From the NCBI GenBank assembly GCA_038245795.1, contig JBBRSC010000154.1, positions 1 to 8,172 of the forward strand: a stretch of DNA of 8,172 nt, in the 5' to 3' direction. A program made the translations under genes and the position numbers. This document shows, piece after piece, positions 1 through 7,264 of this stretch (positions are counted from its first letter, which is position 1; each line of letters opens with the position of its first letter). The notes under the pieces were generated by a model. The model saw nothing but the letters and a program-made list of their open reading frames with translations. It did not search any database and was not told where the DNA came from. Source of the DNA: JBBRSC01 sp038245795 (lineage in GTDB: Bacteria; Actinomycetota; Acidimicrobiia; Acidimicrobiales; Microtrichaceae).

Positions 1-1
1 C

Positions 2-1468
2 CACTTGGTGAAGCTGCTGCCATTTCTCATCCCCATGTTCGGCAAGGACGGTGTGATTCCCGCTAAAATCGCACGGCTCTTGGGCGCCGCGATGTGGGGC
101 TACGACCTGACCGGCGGCTACCGGATCGGCAAGATCCATCAGCGGGTCGACAAGGCCGAGGCGCTCGCATATTTCCCGACCCTCAAACCCGACAATCTCG
201 TGTCGGGCTATCTCTATTACGACGCGGCCGCTGACGATGCCCGGCTGACCCTCACCTTGGCTCGTACCGCCGCCCACGAACACGGCGCCGTCATCGCCAA
301 CCGCGTGTCAGCGGTGGGCATGACCCGCGACGCCACTGGCCTGGTGTCGGGCATCGACGTTGTCGCCGACGGACGACGATTCTCGATCTCCACGAGGTCC
401 GTGGTCAACGCCGGCGGCGTGTGGTCCGACGAGATCCGTGCGTTGGACGAAGGCAAGAACCCCGACTCGATCCGCCCGGCCAAGGGGATCCACATCACGG
501 TGCCCCACCACCTCGTCGGGAACACGATTGCGGGCGTCATTCCGGTCCGCAAGGACAAGCGGTCGATCTTCGTGGTGGCGCACGACGACGTGACCTACAT
601 CGGCACGACGGATACCGACTACTCGGGCCCGATCGACGATCCACAATGCACCACCGACGACGTCGCCTACCTCCTCGATGCCATCAACGCCGTCTCGATC
701 AACACCATCGGTGTCGACGATGTCCTCGGAACTTGGGCCGGGTTGCGACCGCTCGTGAAGTCGGCGTCATCGGGACGCACGGCAGATCTGTCCCGTCGAC
801 ACAAGGTCCACACATCACACACCGGGGTGGTCACGATCACGGGCGGCAAGCTGACGACCTACCGCCGGATGGCCGCCGACACCGTCGACGAGATCGTCGA
901 TCAGGTCCTCGGCTCGCGGGCACCGGAAGGTGCACGACGGTCGACGACCAAGAAGCTCCGCCTCCGCGGCGCGGCCGGCTACGGCTCCGTCGCTGCGGCG
1001 TCGTCGGGCTACCCGATGGTCCCCAAAGATGCCGTGCAACACCTTGCCGATCGCTATGGCGGCGAAGCTCGCGCGGTGATGGGGCTCATCGAGACCGACC
1101 CGTCGCTCGCAGCACCGTTGGTTGCCGGGCTGCCGTACCTCCGAGCCGAGGCCGTCTTCGCGGCGAAGTACGAGATGGCCCAGAGCGTCGACGATGTGTT
1201 GTCGCGGCGGACCCGGGCGCGCCTCTATGGACGTGACGACTCAGCACGCGCCGCCGACGACACCGCAGCACTCCTGGCTCCGATCCTCGGATGGTCGACT
1301 GCTGAGGCAGCAGCGTCGGCGGCCGAGTACCGGGAGCTCTGCGAGGCCGAACGCAACACCGCTGGCCTGCCCGTGGTCCGAGTCGCCGACGACACCGTGA
1401 ACGAAGCCGCCGACGATGCGATCAACGACGCGATGGATGTGGGACTTCGAGCCGGGCACAACTCATGA
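2..1468 (+). CDS. glpD: FAD-dependent glycerol-3-phosphate dehydrogenase (5'-partial)
   Basis: Membrane-associated flavoenzyme that oxidises sn-glycerol-3-phosphate to DHAP and passes electrons to quinones. The reading frame is already open at base 2 (a His codon precedes LVKLLPFLIP), so the N-terminal FAD-binding GxGxxG region lies outside the window and the TTG at position 5 is not a real start. About 488 residues are visible. Family landmarks, counted from the TTG: YYDAAADDARL near 71, VVNAGGVWSDEI near 133, RPAKGIHITVP near 157, YIGTTDTDY near 198, WAGLRPLV near 244 (the substrate-side Arg of the family), TGGKLTTYRRMA near 279, then the helical DAO C-terminal domain from about 340, including the segment EAVFAAKYEMAQSVDDVLSRR. 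The last 30 residues form an acidic, Ala-rich tail. The stop overlaps the next start by 4 bases (ATGA), indicating one operon. Other FAD amino-acid/polyol oxidases were considered, but the GGKLTTYR and C-terminal domain make GlpD clear. Confidence 0.95.
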   Translation, partial: HLVKLLPFLIPMFGKDGVIPAKIARLLGAAMWGYDLTGGYRIGKIHQRVDKAEALAYFPTLKPDNLVSGYLYYDAAADDARLTLTLARTAAHEHGAVIANRVSAVGMTRDATGLVSGIDVVADGRRFSISTRSVVNAGGVWSDEIRALDEGKNPDSIRPAKGIHITVPHHLVGNTIAGVIPVRKDKRSIFVVAHDDVTYIGTTDTDYSGPIDDPQCTTDDVAYLLDAINAVSINTIGVDDVLGTWAGLRPLVKSASSGRTADLSRRHKVHTSHTGVVTITGGKLTTYRRMAADTVDEIVDQVLGSRAPEGARRSTTKKLRLRGAAGYGSVAAASSGYPMVPKDAVQHLADRYGGEARAVMGLIETDPSLAAPLVAGLPYLRAEAVFAAKYEMAQSVDDVLSRRTRARLYGRDDSARAADDTAALLAPILGWSTAEAAASAAEYRELCEAERNTAGLPVVRVADDTVNEAADDAINDAMDVGLRAGHNS

Positions 1469-3009
1469 TCGACCCGGGTGCCTCCGGCCCATTGGGCCCG
1501 GCGGCGCCCACCTCGCCCATCGGCATCAGCGGCGGCGCCGGGGCCGCCACCACCGTGCTGCAGACCACTCGGGTCAGCGTCTCTGACGAGATCGTTGCCC
1601 GGCTCCAACGCACCGGCGCAGCGGTGTCCGTCGACGACGACGCGACCGGCTCGGCCAGCCAGGACTGGTGGCCACTTGCCATGACCTGGGCACTCGAGGG
1701 AGCGCTGGCCGGCCGTGCCGCAGCCATCGTGCGACCCGACTCAGTTGCGCAGATTTCGGAGATCGCCGCCATCTGCAACGAGGCGCGGATCCCGCTGACG
1801 ACGGCCGCTGGACGGAGCGGCGTCTGCGGCAACGCCGTGCCTGTGTTCGGTGGCGTGGTGCTCGACATGTGTGGAATTGCGGGCGTGATTGACGTCGACG
1901 ATCAATCGCTCACCGTGAACGTCGCGGCCGGCACCTTCGGCGATCACTTCGAGGACGAACTCCGACGTGTTCATACGCTCACCGCTGGCCACTGGCCCCA
2001 GTCAATGTCACTCTCGACCATCGGCGGATGGGTGGCGTGTCGTGGCGCTGGGCAGTTCTCGACTCGCTACGGAAAGATCGAGGACATTGTTGTGGGGCTC
2101 GACGTCACACTCGCCGACGGTCGCCAGATCAGCACCGGTGGCCAACCCCGCCAGGCAGCCGGACCCGACCTGACGCAACTGTTCGTCGGGTCGGAAGGCA
2201 CCATAGGAATCATCACCGCAGCGCGTCTGAAACTGCATCCACTCCCGCCGTATGAACAGCACGCCGCCTTCACCTGCGATTCGTTCGAGGCCGGCCTCGA
2301 TGCGTGTCGACGGGTGTTGCGGCGCGGTGGAACACCTGCGGTCCTCCGTCTCTATGACGTACTGGAATCGAAGCGAAACTTCGACGTCGACTCAAACGTC
2401 GTCCTGGTGCTCGACGAAGGCGACCCTGCGCTCGTCGATGCCAACCTGGCGATCATCAACGAAGAATTCGCCCGCCACCAGCCAGCCGACGTCGCGCTGG
2501 TCACGCACTGGATGGGACATCGCAACGACGTCGCAGGCCTCGAATCACTGATCTCCAAGGGATTCGTTATCGACACCATGGAGATCGCTGCGCCATGGCG
2601 ATGCCTCGACGACATCTACCGGTCGACGCGCGACGTGATCGGCGGCATCGACGGTGTCCTGTCGGTGTCCGCCCATCAGTCCCACGCCTACCTCGACGGG
2701 GCCTGTCTCTACTTCACCTTCGCCGGGCGCCCGTCGACCGACGCAACCGGCGCCGAGGCCGTTGCCGAGAAGACTGCCTTCTACCGACGGGTCTGGGATG
2801 CGGGCAGCCGCAACGTCCTGGAGCGCGGCGGCGCGCTCAGCCATCACCACGGCATCGGGTTGAACCGTGGGCGCTTCATGGCCGAGGCGCTCGGCGGAGC
2901 GTTCGCGGTCCTTGGCGCCGTGAAATCATCCCTGGACCCGATGGGGATTCTCAATCCCGGCAAGCTCGGGCTGGCTCATCCCTACGGCGCGCTGCCGGGC
3001 TGGGAGTGA
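1465..3009 (+). CDS. FAD-linked oxidase of the alkyl-dihydroxyacetonephosphate synthase (AGPS) type
   Basis: 514-residue flavoprotein with an FAD-binding type 4 (PCMH) domain and an AGPS-like C-terminal domain. Visible: FAD pyrophosphate loop around TTAAGRSGVCGNAVP (112-126), MSLSTIGGWVACRGAG (181-196), RYGKIEDIVVGLDVTLADG (201-219), GPDLTQLFVGSEGTIG (233-248), PAVLRLYD (291-298), the block GFVIDTMEIAAPW (366-378), YLDGACLYFTFAG (409-421), GALSHHHGIGLNRGRF (456-471), and the C-terminal ILNPGKLGL. In animal AGPS an Arg, a Tyr and a His of the triple-His motif are catalytic. Their likely equivalents here are Arg295, Tyr416 and His460-462, so the active site looks intact. AGPS swaps the acyl chain of acyl-DHAP for a fatty alcohol, the first ether-bond step of plasmalogen synthesis; the actual substrate here is unproven. 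The first ~30 residues are Gly/Ala/Pro-rich and may be an extension. The start is the ATG overlapping the glpD stop (translational coupling); a GTG at 1555 is an alternative but has no Shine-Dalgarno. Glycolate or D-lactate oxidases are more distant alternatives. Confidence 0.88.
   Translation: MIDPGASGPLGPAAPTSPIGISGGAGAATTVLQTTRVSVSDEIVARLQRTGAAVSVDDDATGSASQDWWPLAMTWALEGALAGRAAAIVRPDSVAQISEIAAICNEARIPLTTAAGRSGVCGNAVPVFGGVVLDMCGIAGVIDVDDQSLTVNVAAGTFGDHFEDELRRVHTLTAGHWPQSMSLSTIGGWVACRGAGQFSTRYGKIEDIVVGLDVTLADGRQISTGGQPRQAAGPDLTQLFVGSEGTIGIITAARLKLHPLPPYEQHAAFTCDSFEAGLDACRRVLRRGGTPAVLRLYDVLESKRNFDVDSNVVLVLDEGDPALVDANLAIINEEFARHQPADVALVTHWMGHRNDVAGLESLISKGFVIDTMEIAAPWRCLDDIYRSTRDVIGGIDGVLSVSAHQSHAYLDGACLYFTFAGRPSTDATGAEAVAEKTAFYRRVWDAGSRNVLERGGALSHHHGIGLNRGRFMAEALGGAFAVLGAVKSSLDPMGILNPGKLGLAHPYGALPGWE
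3002..3006 (+). promoter_or_regulatory. Ribosome binding site for the small membrane protein
   Basis: GGGAG lies inside the last codons of the flavoprotein gene, 7 bases before the ATG at 3014. It supports that start and translation from the same mRNA as the upstream genes. Confidence 0.6.
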
Positions 3010-3013
3010 CCCG

Positions 3014-3445
3014 ATGAGTGTGGTCACACAACTCGATCTCAAGTGGGCGGCGATCTGGCGACCGGCAGTGTCGGTCTCGTTGTTCCTGTTACCCATCGGC
3101 ATCGCGCAACGGGTACTTGTCGACCGTGGCACGTTGGAGAAAGGCGGCACGGGGTCGCTGCTGATCTCACTCGTCATCCTGATCCTGGGCGCCATTGCCG
3201 GCTTCGGCGCCGCCAAGCTCGCTCCCCAACGACCGCTCCCCAACGGTGCTGCTGCCGCCGCGCTGGCCTACCTCATCGTTCAGGGCGGCGGCCTCGTCAG
3301 GAAATTCATTGCGGGCGGAACCCTTGTGTCGCCGGTCCAGCTGATGTATTTGGCGTTGCTCATGGCGACGTGCGGGATGTTCGGCGCCGCCCTCGAACGA
3401 AAAAGCCGTGTGTTACGCGAGCCGATCCGTCGTCGACCGGACTGA
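3014..3445 (+). CDS. Small four-helix integral membrane protein, unknown function
   Basis: 143 residues, not recognised as a named family. It begins 4 bases after the flavoprotein stop with a good Shine-Dalgarno, so it is very likely co-transcribed. Four hydrophobic segments are visible at about 17-36, 48-69, 78-97 and 105-127, with a short N-terminal cytoplasmic-looking stretch (QLDLKWAAIWRP) and a strongly basic C-terminal tail (ERKSRVLREPIRRRPD) that should sit on the cytoplasmic side. The third segment is Ala-rich and followed by GGGLVRKF. The overall plan resembles small actinobacterial membrane proteins of the TIGR04086/YrzE-like kind, but I cannot confirm that by eye. No catalytic motif is visible. 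Its place between lipid-precursor enzymes could mean a membrane scaffold or a transport accessory, which is guesswork. Confidence 0.8.
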   Translation: MSVVTQLDLKWAAIWRPAVSVSLFLLPIGIAQRVLVDRGTLEKGGTGSLLISLVILILGAIAGFGAAKLAPQRPLPNGAAAAALAYLIVQGGGLVRKFIAGGTLVSPVQLMYLALLMATCGMFGAALERKSRVLREPIRRRPD

Positions 3446-3517
3446 TGTTCCAAGCTGGCGGCTTCAGTGAGCGGTTTCAGCCATGATGGTCGCCCACGGA
3501 CGACGTGTCTGACCGAC

Positions 3518-3523
3518 GAGAGG
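3518..3523 (+). promoter_or_regulatory. Ribosome binding site that fixes the kinase start
   Basis: GAGAGG followed by 8 bases and then GTG at 3532. An in-frame GTG nine codons earlier (3505) has no purine-rich stretch before it. The 3532 start also places the protein's first residues directly at the conserved first beta strand (PILVIDAGTSG), as is normal for FGGY kinases. Confidence 0.7.
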
Positions 3524-3531
3524 ATGTCACG

Positions 3532-4974
3532 GTGCCCATTCTGGTAATCGATGCAGGCACGAGCGGCGTGCGAGCCGCGGCAGTCGAGCCCGATGGCACC
3601 GTGCGTGCAGAACACTCCCAGGAGTTCCTTCCCGACTCGCCCGCACCTGGCCTGGTCGAGTTTGACGCCCTGGCCTACCTCGATGCTTGTCTCGCAGTCG
3701 CTCGTCGGGTCATCGCCGACGTGGGCGCGGTCGATGGTGTGGGCATCTCATCTCAACGCTCGACGGCAGTCGTGTGGGACCGGGCGACCGGGCTCCCCGT
3801 GGCGCCCGCCCAGGGTTGGCAGGACCTGCGAACCGTCGGCGAGTGTCTGATGTTGGCCTCCGAGGGGCTCCGATTCGGGCCCAACGAGGCGGCCACGAAG
3901 TATGTCGACATCTGGAACCACGTCGATCCCGAGCGTCGACAAGATCTGTGTGTCGGGACGCCCGACTCGTGGCTGGTGTGGGGATTGACTCAGGGTCGCG
4001 TCCACGCCACTGACCACACCAATGCCGCCGTGACCGGACTTCTGCGCAGCGATGGGTCCGACTGGGACCAGAAGATCCTCGATGCGCTCCGCCTCCCGCG
4101 GCGTGCCATGGCCGCGCTGGTTCCTTCGTCAGGCCACATCGGCGATGCCACAGCGCTCGAGGGGTCCCCCCCTATCTGCGGGATGGCCGGCGATCAACAG
4201 GCATCGTTGATTGGTCAGGGTGGCGTTCGTTCCGGTCTGGCCAAGGTGACCTTCGGGACGGGGGCCATGCTCGACGTCTGTCTCGGAACGTCAACCCCGA
4301 AGACGTCCCGTCGCGGCGCGAACGGCACGTTCCCCATCATCTGTTGGAGTCGTGGCGACGAGCTCATGTGGGGCCTGGAGGCCATCATGTTGTCGGCTGG
4401 CACCAACGTGCAGTGGCTGCGCGACGACATGGGCCTCATTGCATCGTCGGCCGAGTCGGCGGCCGTCGCCGCCGAGTGCGAACATACCGACGGCGTCATC
4501 TACGTTCCCGCACAGCTCGGATTGGGCACACCCCATTGGGACTACGGGGCACGGGGGGCGCTCTTCGGCCTGACCCGCGGCTCGACACGCGCTCACGTCG
4601 TCCGGGCGGTGCTCGAAGGAATCGCGCACCGCGGAGCTGATCTTCTCGACGCAGCCGAGGCGGATGCTGGGATCACGATCGAAGCGCTCAGAGCCGACGG
4701 CGGCATGTGTGAGAACCCGGTGTTCTGCCAAGCCGTGGCGAATGCCACCCAACGACGAATCGAGATCGCCCCCGTCCGCGAAGCAACCGTGCCCGGAGCG
4801 GCGATGTTGGCGTCGCTGGCATTGGGTCTCCACGACGACTGGTCGAGCGTCGAAGCCACGTGGAAGCCGGCGGCGGTCTACGAACCGACCGCAACTCTGG
4901 ATCGCGACATGTGGAAGCGGGCCATCGAACGATCCCAGGCCTGGTATCCGGACTTGTCGGCGCTCAACTTCTGA
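3532..4974 (+). CDS. FGGY-family carbohydrate/polyol kinase, glycerol-kinase-like
   Basis: 480 residues, close to the usual FGGY length of about 500. It is an ATP-dependent kinase of the actin/hexokinase fold. Numbered from GTG 3532: phosphate-1 loop DAGTSG (7-12), SQRSTAVVWD (74-83), GWQDLRT (95-101), PDSWLVWGLTQGRVHATD (144-161), GMAGDQQASLIG (217-228, catalytic-base Asp221), FGTGAML (241-247, phosphate-2), GTPHWDYGARGALFGLTRG (332-350), and RADGGMCENP (387-396, adenosine motif). Overall similarity is closest to GlpK. However, the GlpK pair NQRE is SQRS here (Glu84 to Ser77), and the GlpK PYFSGTK stretch is PNEAATK (Tyr135 to Asn118); both lost residues bind glycerol. Substrate is therefore uncertain: glycerol, a tetritol, dihydroxyacetone or another small polyol. 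It lies 86 bases after the membrane-protein gene on the same strand, probably in the same transcription unit. Confidence 0.9.
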   Translation: MPILVIDAGTSGVRAAAVEPDGTVRAEHSQEFLPDSPAPGLVEFDALAYLDACLAVARRVIADVGAVDGVGISSQRSTAVVWDRATGLPVAPAQGWQDLRTVGECLMLASEGLRFGPNEAATKYVDIWNHVDPERRQDLCVGTPDSWLVWGLTQGRVHATDHTNAAVTGLLRSDGSDWDQKILDALRLPRRAMAALVPSSGHIGDATALEGSPPICGMAGDQQASLIGQGGVRSGLAKVTFGTGAMLDVCLGTSTPKTSRRGANGTFPIICWSRGDELMWGLEAIMLSAGTNVQWLRDDMGLIASSAESAAVAAECEHTDGVIYVPAQLGLGTPHWDYGARGALFGLTRGSTRAHVVRAVLEGIAHRGADLLDAAEADAGITIEALRADGGMCENPVFCQAVANATQRRIEIAPVREATVPGAAMLASLALGLHDDWSSVEATWKPAAVYEPTATLDRDMWKRAIERSQAWYPDLSALNF

Positions 4975-5012
4975 CCCCGCTCCCACCAGTCGCTCTGACC
5001 CGGGGTCGGGAG
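4968..5012. terminator. Possible hairpin between convergent genes
   Basis: CTTCTGACCCC (4968-4978) can pair with GGGGTCGGGAG (5002-5012): 11 pairs including two G-T wobbles, loop of 23 bases. It spans the kinase stop codon and most of the 44-base gap before the convergent gene. There is no T-tract on either strand and the loop is large, so this may be a weak or Rho-dependent end or chance in GC-rich DNA. CCACC (4983-4987) with GGTGG (5012-5016) offers a competing fold. Confidence 0.3.
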
Positions 5013-5018
5013 GTGGCG

Positions 5019-7262
5019 CTATGTCGTGGCGTCTGCCAATGCGGCTCGATCGTTCAGTCGTAGATCGATTTCGGAGCCATGACATCGATGGATCGCTGCC
5101 TCGAAAGCGTCGATGATTCCGACAGCAACCCATCGGCGACGTCCACCCCGTCCGTTCTGTTCAGCAGCCACGAGCCACCCACGAGCCTCGAAACGTCGGA
5201 TCTGATTTCGCACGCCCTGATGGGAGAGACCTGTGGCTCGCTGGGCGTCCTCGACAGTGACGACGATCGACCTGCCCATCAACTCGACAAGTTCAATGGC
5301 CCGCGATGCGTTCGAGATCTTCAACTCGTCGATGTAGGTCCCAATGAGCCGATCGACAGCGGCCTGGCCGTTGTGGAGTCGGACGACCGCCTCGGTCAAC
5401 GCCGACAGGATGGTGGCCGCATCCGATGCCAGTTCATCCGGCGACCGGCGATTCGGGGTCACGGCAGATGAGTTGCCAGCAGTCGAACGATCTGCGAGCA
5501 CCACCGACAGCGGAACGACCCCGATCGGAACAATCCCGTGGAGCGAGGTCGCCGACAACACCCGGCCGATCGCTCGGGCCGTTGACCCGGCCGCCGACGA
5601 GTCATCGAGTTCCGCTGAGATCAGGGCCGCCGCGCTCACGGGATCGATATCGGCGGAGAACTCGCCCATGATGCCGAGTTCGGAGACGTCGTCGACGCCG
5701 AGAAGGTGGAGCGCTCGCTCGGGGAGCGACACCTCCGTCTCGGCAGACCACAGCCCGTAGCGGAGCGCATCTGCGATCTGTTGATGATCAACGGCTCCCG
5801 TCGGCTCAGCCCGAGGATGGTCAACGCCAACTGCCTCCGGGCGATGATCGTCGAGCAACGCCACCACCAGCGAGACAGCGTCAACGGGCAGGTCGGACAG
5901 TCCCTCGGATCCAGTGCCAGAGATGGCGTCGAATGCGGGATTGTCGATGTCCGAGCGCAGGAGCGACATGCTCGCTCGGACCTCGGTGGCCAGGACGAGT
6001 TCTTGCGGCACCGTCAGCGCGGTGTCTCCCAGGATCCCGAAGACAGCGCCCATCAGGTGCCCCTGGGCGGCCTGCACCAGCGCCACCGACTCATCCCCTA
6101 TCTGGAGCTGCCTGCAGTTCGTGGCCGCACTGTCGTGGACCCGCCGGCGGCTGGTCGCGAGCCTGCGGCGTCGACCGAGCAGCACCAGGCCCAACCCAAT
6201 TACCAGGGCAACCGACAGGAGCACCAGCAACGGGACCAACCGTCCAGGTGTGTCGCGACTGCGGATCGGCTCGCGAGCTATCACCCCCGCGGATGGGGCC
6301 GCACTGGTGGCAGACTCGCTCTCGCCAGCGCTCCCCGCGGGCCGCGCCGGGGCCAGCTCATCAGTTCGCGCCGCGACGAACTGCACCGGGAGCAGATCAC
6401 CGCCGCCCTCGATGGTTGCCGTGATGGTGGACCCCATCGTGGCGGGCAGCGTCAATCGATACGTTCGTTGCAGCGCCGATGCGATCTCGTCGAACGCGGT
6501 CGGCAAGAGGCTGGGATCACTGACGCTGAGATCCAACCCGCCGCTGCTTCGAGCGAAATCTGACAGCGCCTCGCTCGGGCCTGCGACATCGGTGAGTTGC
6601 ACCACATCGATCACCGCTCCCGGGACCGCTGGCGTGGTGATCGCCTGGACCAGTTGAGCGGAACTGGCGGCGCTGGCACGGGAGAAGACAACGATGAATC
6701 GCGGTCGCGCGGGATCGATGGTTCCGGTGCCGAGGGCTGTTGCAAGCCGGTTCGACGCGCCGCCGGGCGGTTGACGGGGAAGGTCAGTGAGAACCAGCTC
6801 GCGTTGATCGGTCGGCACTCGGCCGCTCTCACCCGGCGCTCCAACGAGACCTACATGGACCGACGGTGCGAGTCCCCGGACGAATTCAACAATCGCCCCC
6901 TGTGCCGCACGCCCGATTGTCGCATCGGCCGAGGTGTCAATCACCATCTCGACGTCGGCCCCGAGCGAAGCGATCGACTCGAGGTTCGCCTCTGCCGGTC
7001 GACCATCCACCATGACATTGCTCGCAACGGGAGCGACACCTGACACGTTCGACGTGACTGGCAAGGTGATGAGCGTGGAGATCACTCCGCCTGGGAGCAG
7101 AGCGACGTCGGCATGCGACACACGACCACGATCCGGAGCGACTCCAGCGCCGGCGCCGGCGAGAGCAACGGTGGGGAGACCTGCGAAGCCGGCGCCACAC
7201 GACAGCAAGACGGCGAGGACGATCCCGAAGCGGGTCGACGATCGAGATCCGATGTCAGCCAC
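5019..7262 (-). CDS. Transmembrane protein: exported vWA-like domain, one TM helix, cytoplasmic degenerate Fic-like region with C-terminal winged helix
   Basis: 747 residues from GTG 7262, which overlaps the upstream stop (TAGTG). A longer frame from ATG 7409 lies within the upstream gene and would bury the signal sequence. Order: signal sequence about 11-36 (RFGIVLAVLLSCGAGFAGL); vWA-like domain about 103-272 (EMVIDTSAD, VHVGLVGAPG, RPRFIVVFS, then a final helix DEIASALQRTYRLTLP); a short beta segment to about 299; an Ala/Ser-rich linker; TM helix about 341-363 followed by RRRR, predicting an inside C-terminus. The vWA metal site is decayed: DxSxS reads DTSAD, and the later Asp loop reads FSRAS. 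In the cytoplasm, residues 540-590 align by eye with Fic domains (PIGVVPLSVVLAD matches the Fic PxxVxPxSLVLA stretch), but HPFxDGNGR is replaced by SAAGSTARA. Residues 652-717 form the wHTH usual at Fic C-termini (VVTVEDAQRATGLSHQGVRN, FEARGWL, a GGRRR wing). Likely a signalling or regulatory protein; the wHTH call is firmer than Fic. No enzymatic activity is predicted. Confidence 0.78.
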   Translation of the reverse strand: MADIGSRSSTRFGIVLAVLLSCGAGFAGLPTVALAGAGAGVAPDRGRVSHADVALLPGGVISTLITLPVTSNVSGVAPVASNVMVDGRPAEANLESIASLGADVEMVIDTSADATIGRAAQGAIVEFVRGLAPSVHVGLVGAPGESGRVPTDQRELVLTDLPRQPPGGASNRLATALGTGTIDPARPRFIVVFSRASAASSAQLVQAITTPAVPGAVIDVVQLTDVAGPSEALSDFARSSGGLDLSVSDPSLLPTAFDEIASALQRTYRLTLPATMGSTITATIEGGGDLLPVQFVAARTDELAPARPAGSAGESESATSAAPSAGVIAREPIRSRDTPGRLVPLLVLLSVALVIGLGLVLLGRRRRLATSRRRVHDSAATNCRQLQIGDESVALVQAAQGHLMGAVFGILGDTALTVPQELVLATEVRASMSLLRSDIDNPAFDAISGTGSEGLSDLPVDAVSLVVALLDDHRPEAVGVDHPRAEPTGAVDHQQIADALRYGLWSAETEVSLPERALHLLGVDDVSELGIMGEFSADIDPVSAAALISAELDDSSAAGSTARAIGRVLSATSLHGIVPIGVVPLSVVLADRSTAGNSSAVTPNRRSPDELASDAATILSALTEAVVRLHNGQAAVDRLIGTYIDELKISNASRAIELVELMGRSIVVTVEDAQRATGLSHQGVRNQIRRFEARGWLVAAEQNGRGGRRRWVAVGIIDAFEAAIHRCHGSEIDLRLNDRAALADATT

Positions 7263-7264
7263 TA
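7260..7264 (-). promoter_or_regulatory. TAGTG stop/start overlap coupling the two minus-strand genes
   Basis: On the minus strand the regulator's TAG (7264-7262) shares its last G with the GTG start (7262-7260) of the membrane-protein gene. A GGAG (7270-7267) sits 4 bases before the GTG. This argues for coupled translation and a functional pair. Confidence 0.7.

Noticed and set aside
421..1236. 271-codon plus-strand open frame inside glpD
   Set aside because: It is out of frame with clear GlpD motifs and its translation is an Arg/Pro/His-rich shadow.
3483..3512. Nine-codon open frame ahead of the kinase as a leader peptide
   Set aside because: No ribosome binding site, no run of regulatory codons and no attenuator-like hairpins follow it.
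3505..3531. Upstream GTG start for the kinase
   Set aside because: No Shine-Dalgarno precedes it, and the nine extra residues come before the normal first strand of the fold. GTG 3532 has GAGAGG at good spacing.
3446..3531. Separate promoter or terminator in the gap before the kinase
   Set aside because: Only a 4-base stem (AAGC/GCTT near 3452-3464) and two TTCAG copies 13 bases apart are visible, with no -10-like element and no T-tract. This is not enough to call either.
3532..4974. Naming the kinase glpK outright
   Set aside because: Neighbouring glpD makes it tempting, but the residues matching GlpK Glu84 and Tyr135 are changed, so only the FGGY family is supported.
4291..5133. 280-codon minus-strand open frame opposite the end of the kinase gene
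   Set aside because: It crosses the convergent gap and overlaps the 3' end of the real minus-strand gene. The translation is Arg/His/Cys-rich with no recognisable fold, while the opposite strand codes for conserved FGGY motifs.
5706..6657. Long plus-strand open frames (285 and 247 codons) opposite the membrane-protein gene
   Set aside because: They overlap each other in different frames, have low-complexity Arg/Ser/Pro-rich translations with no domain, and lie wholly antisense to a gene with clear domains. Long chance frames are expected in GC-rich DNA.
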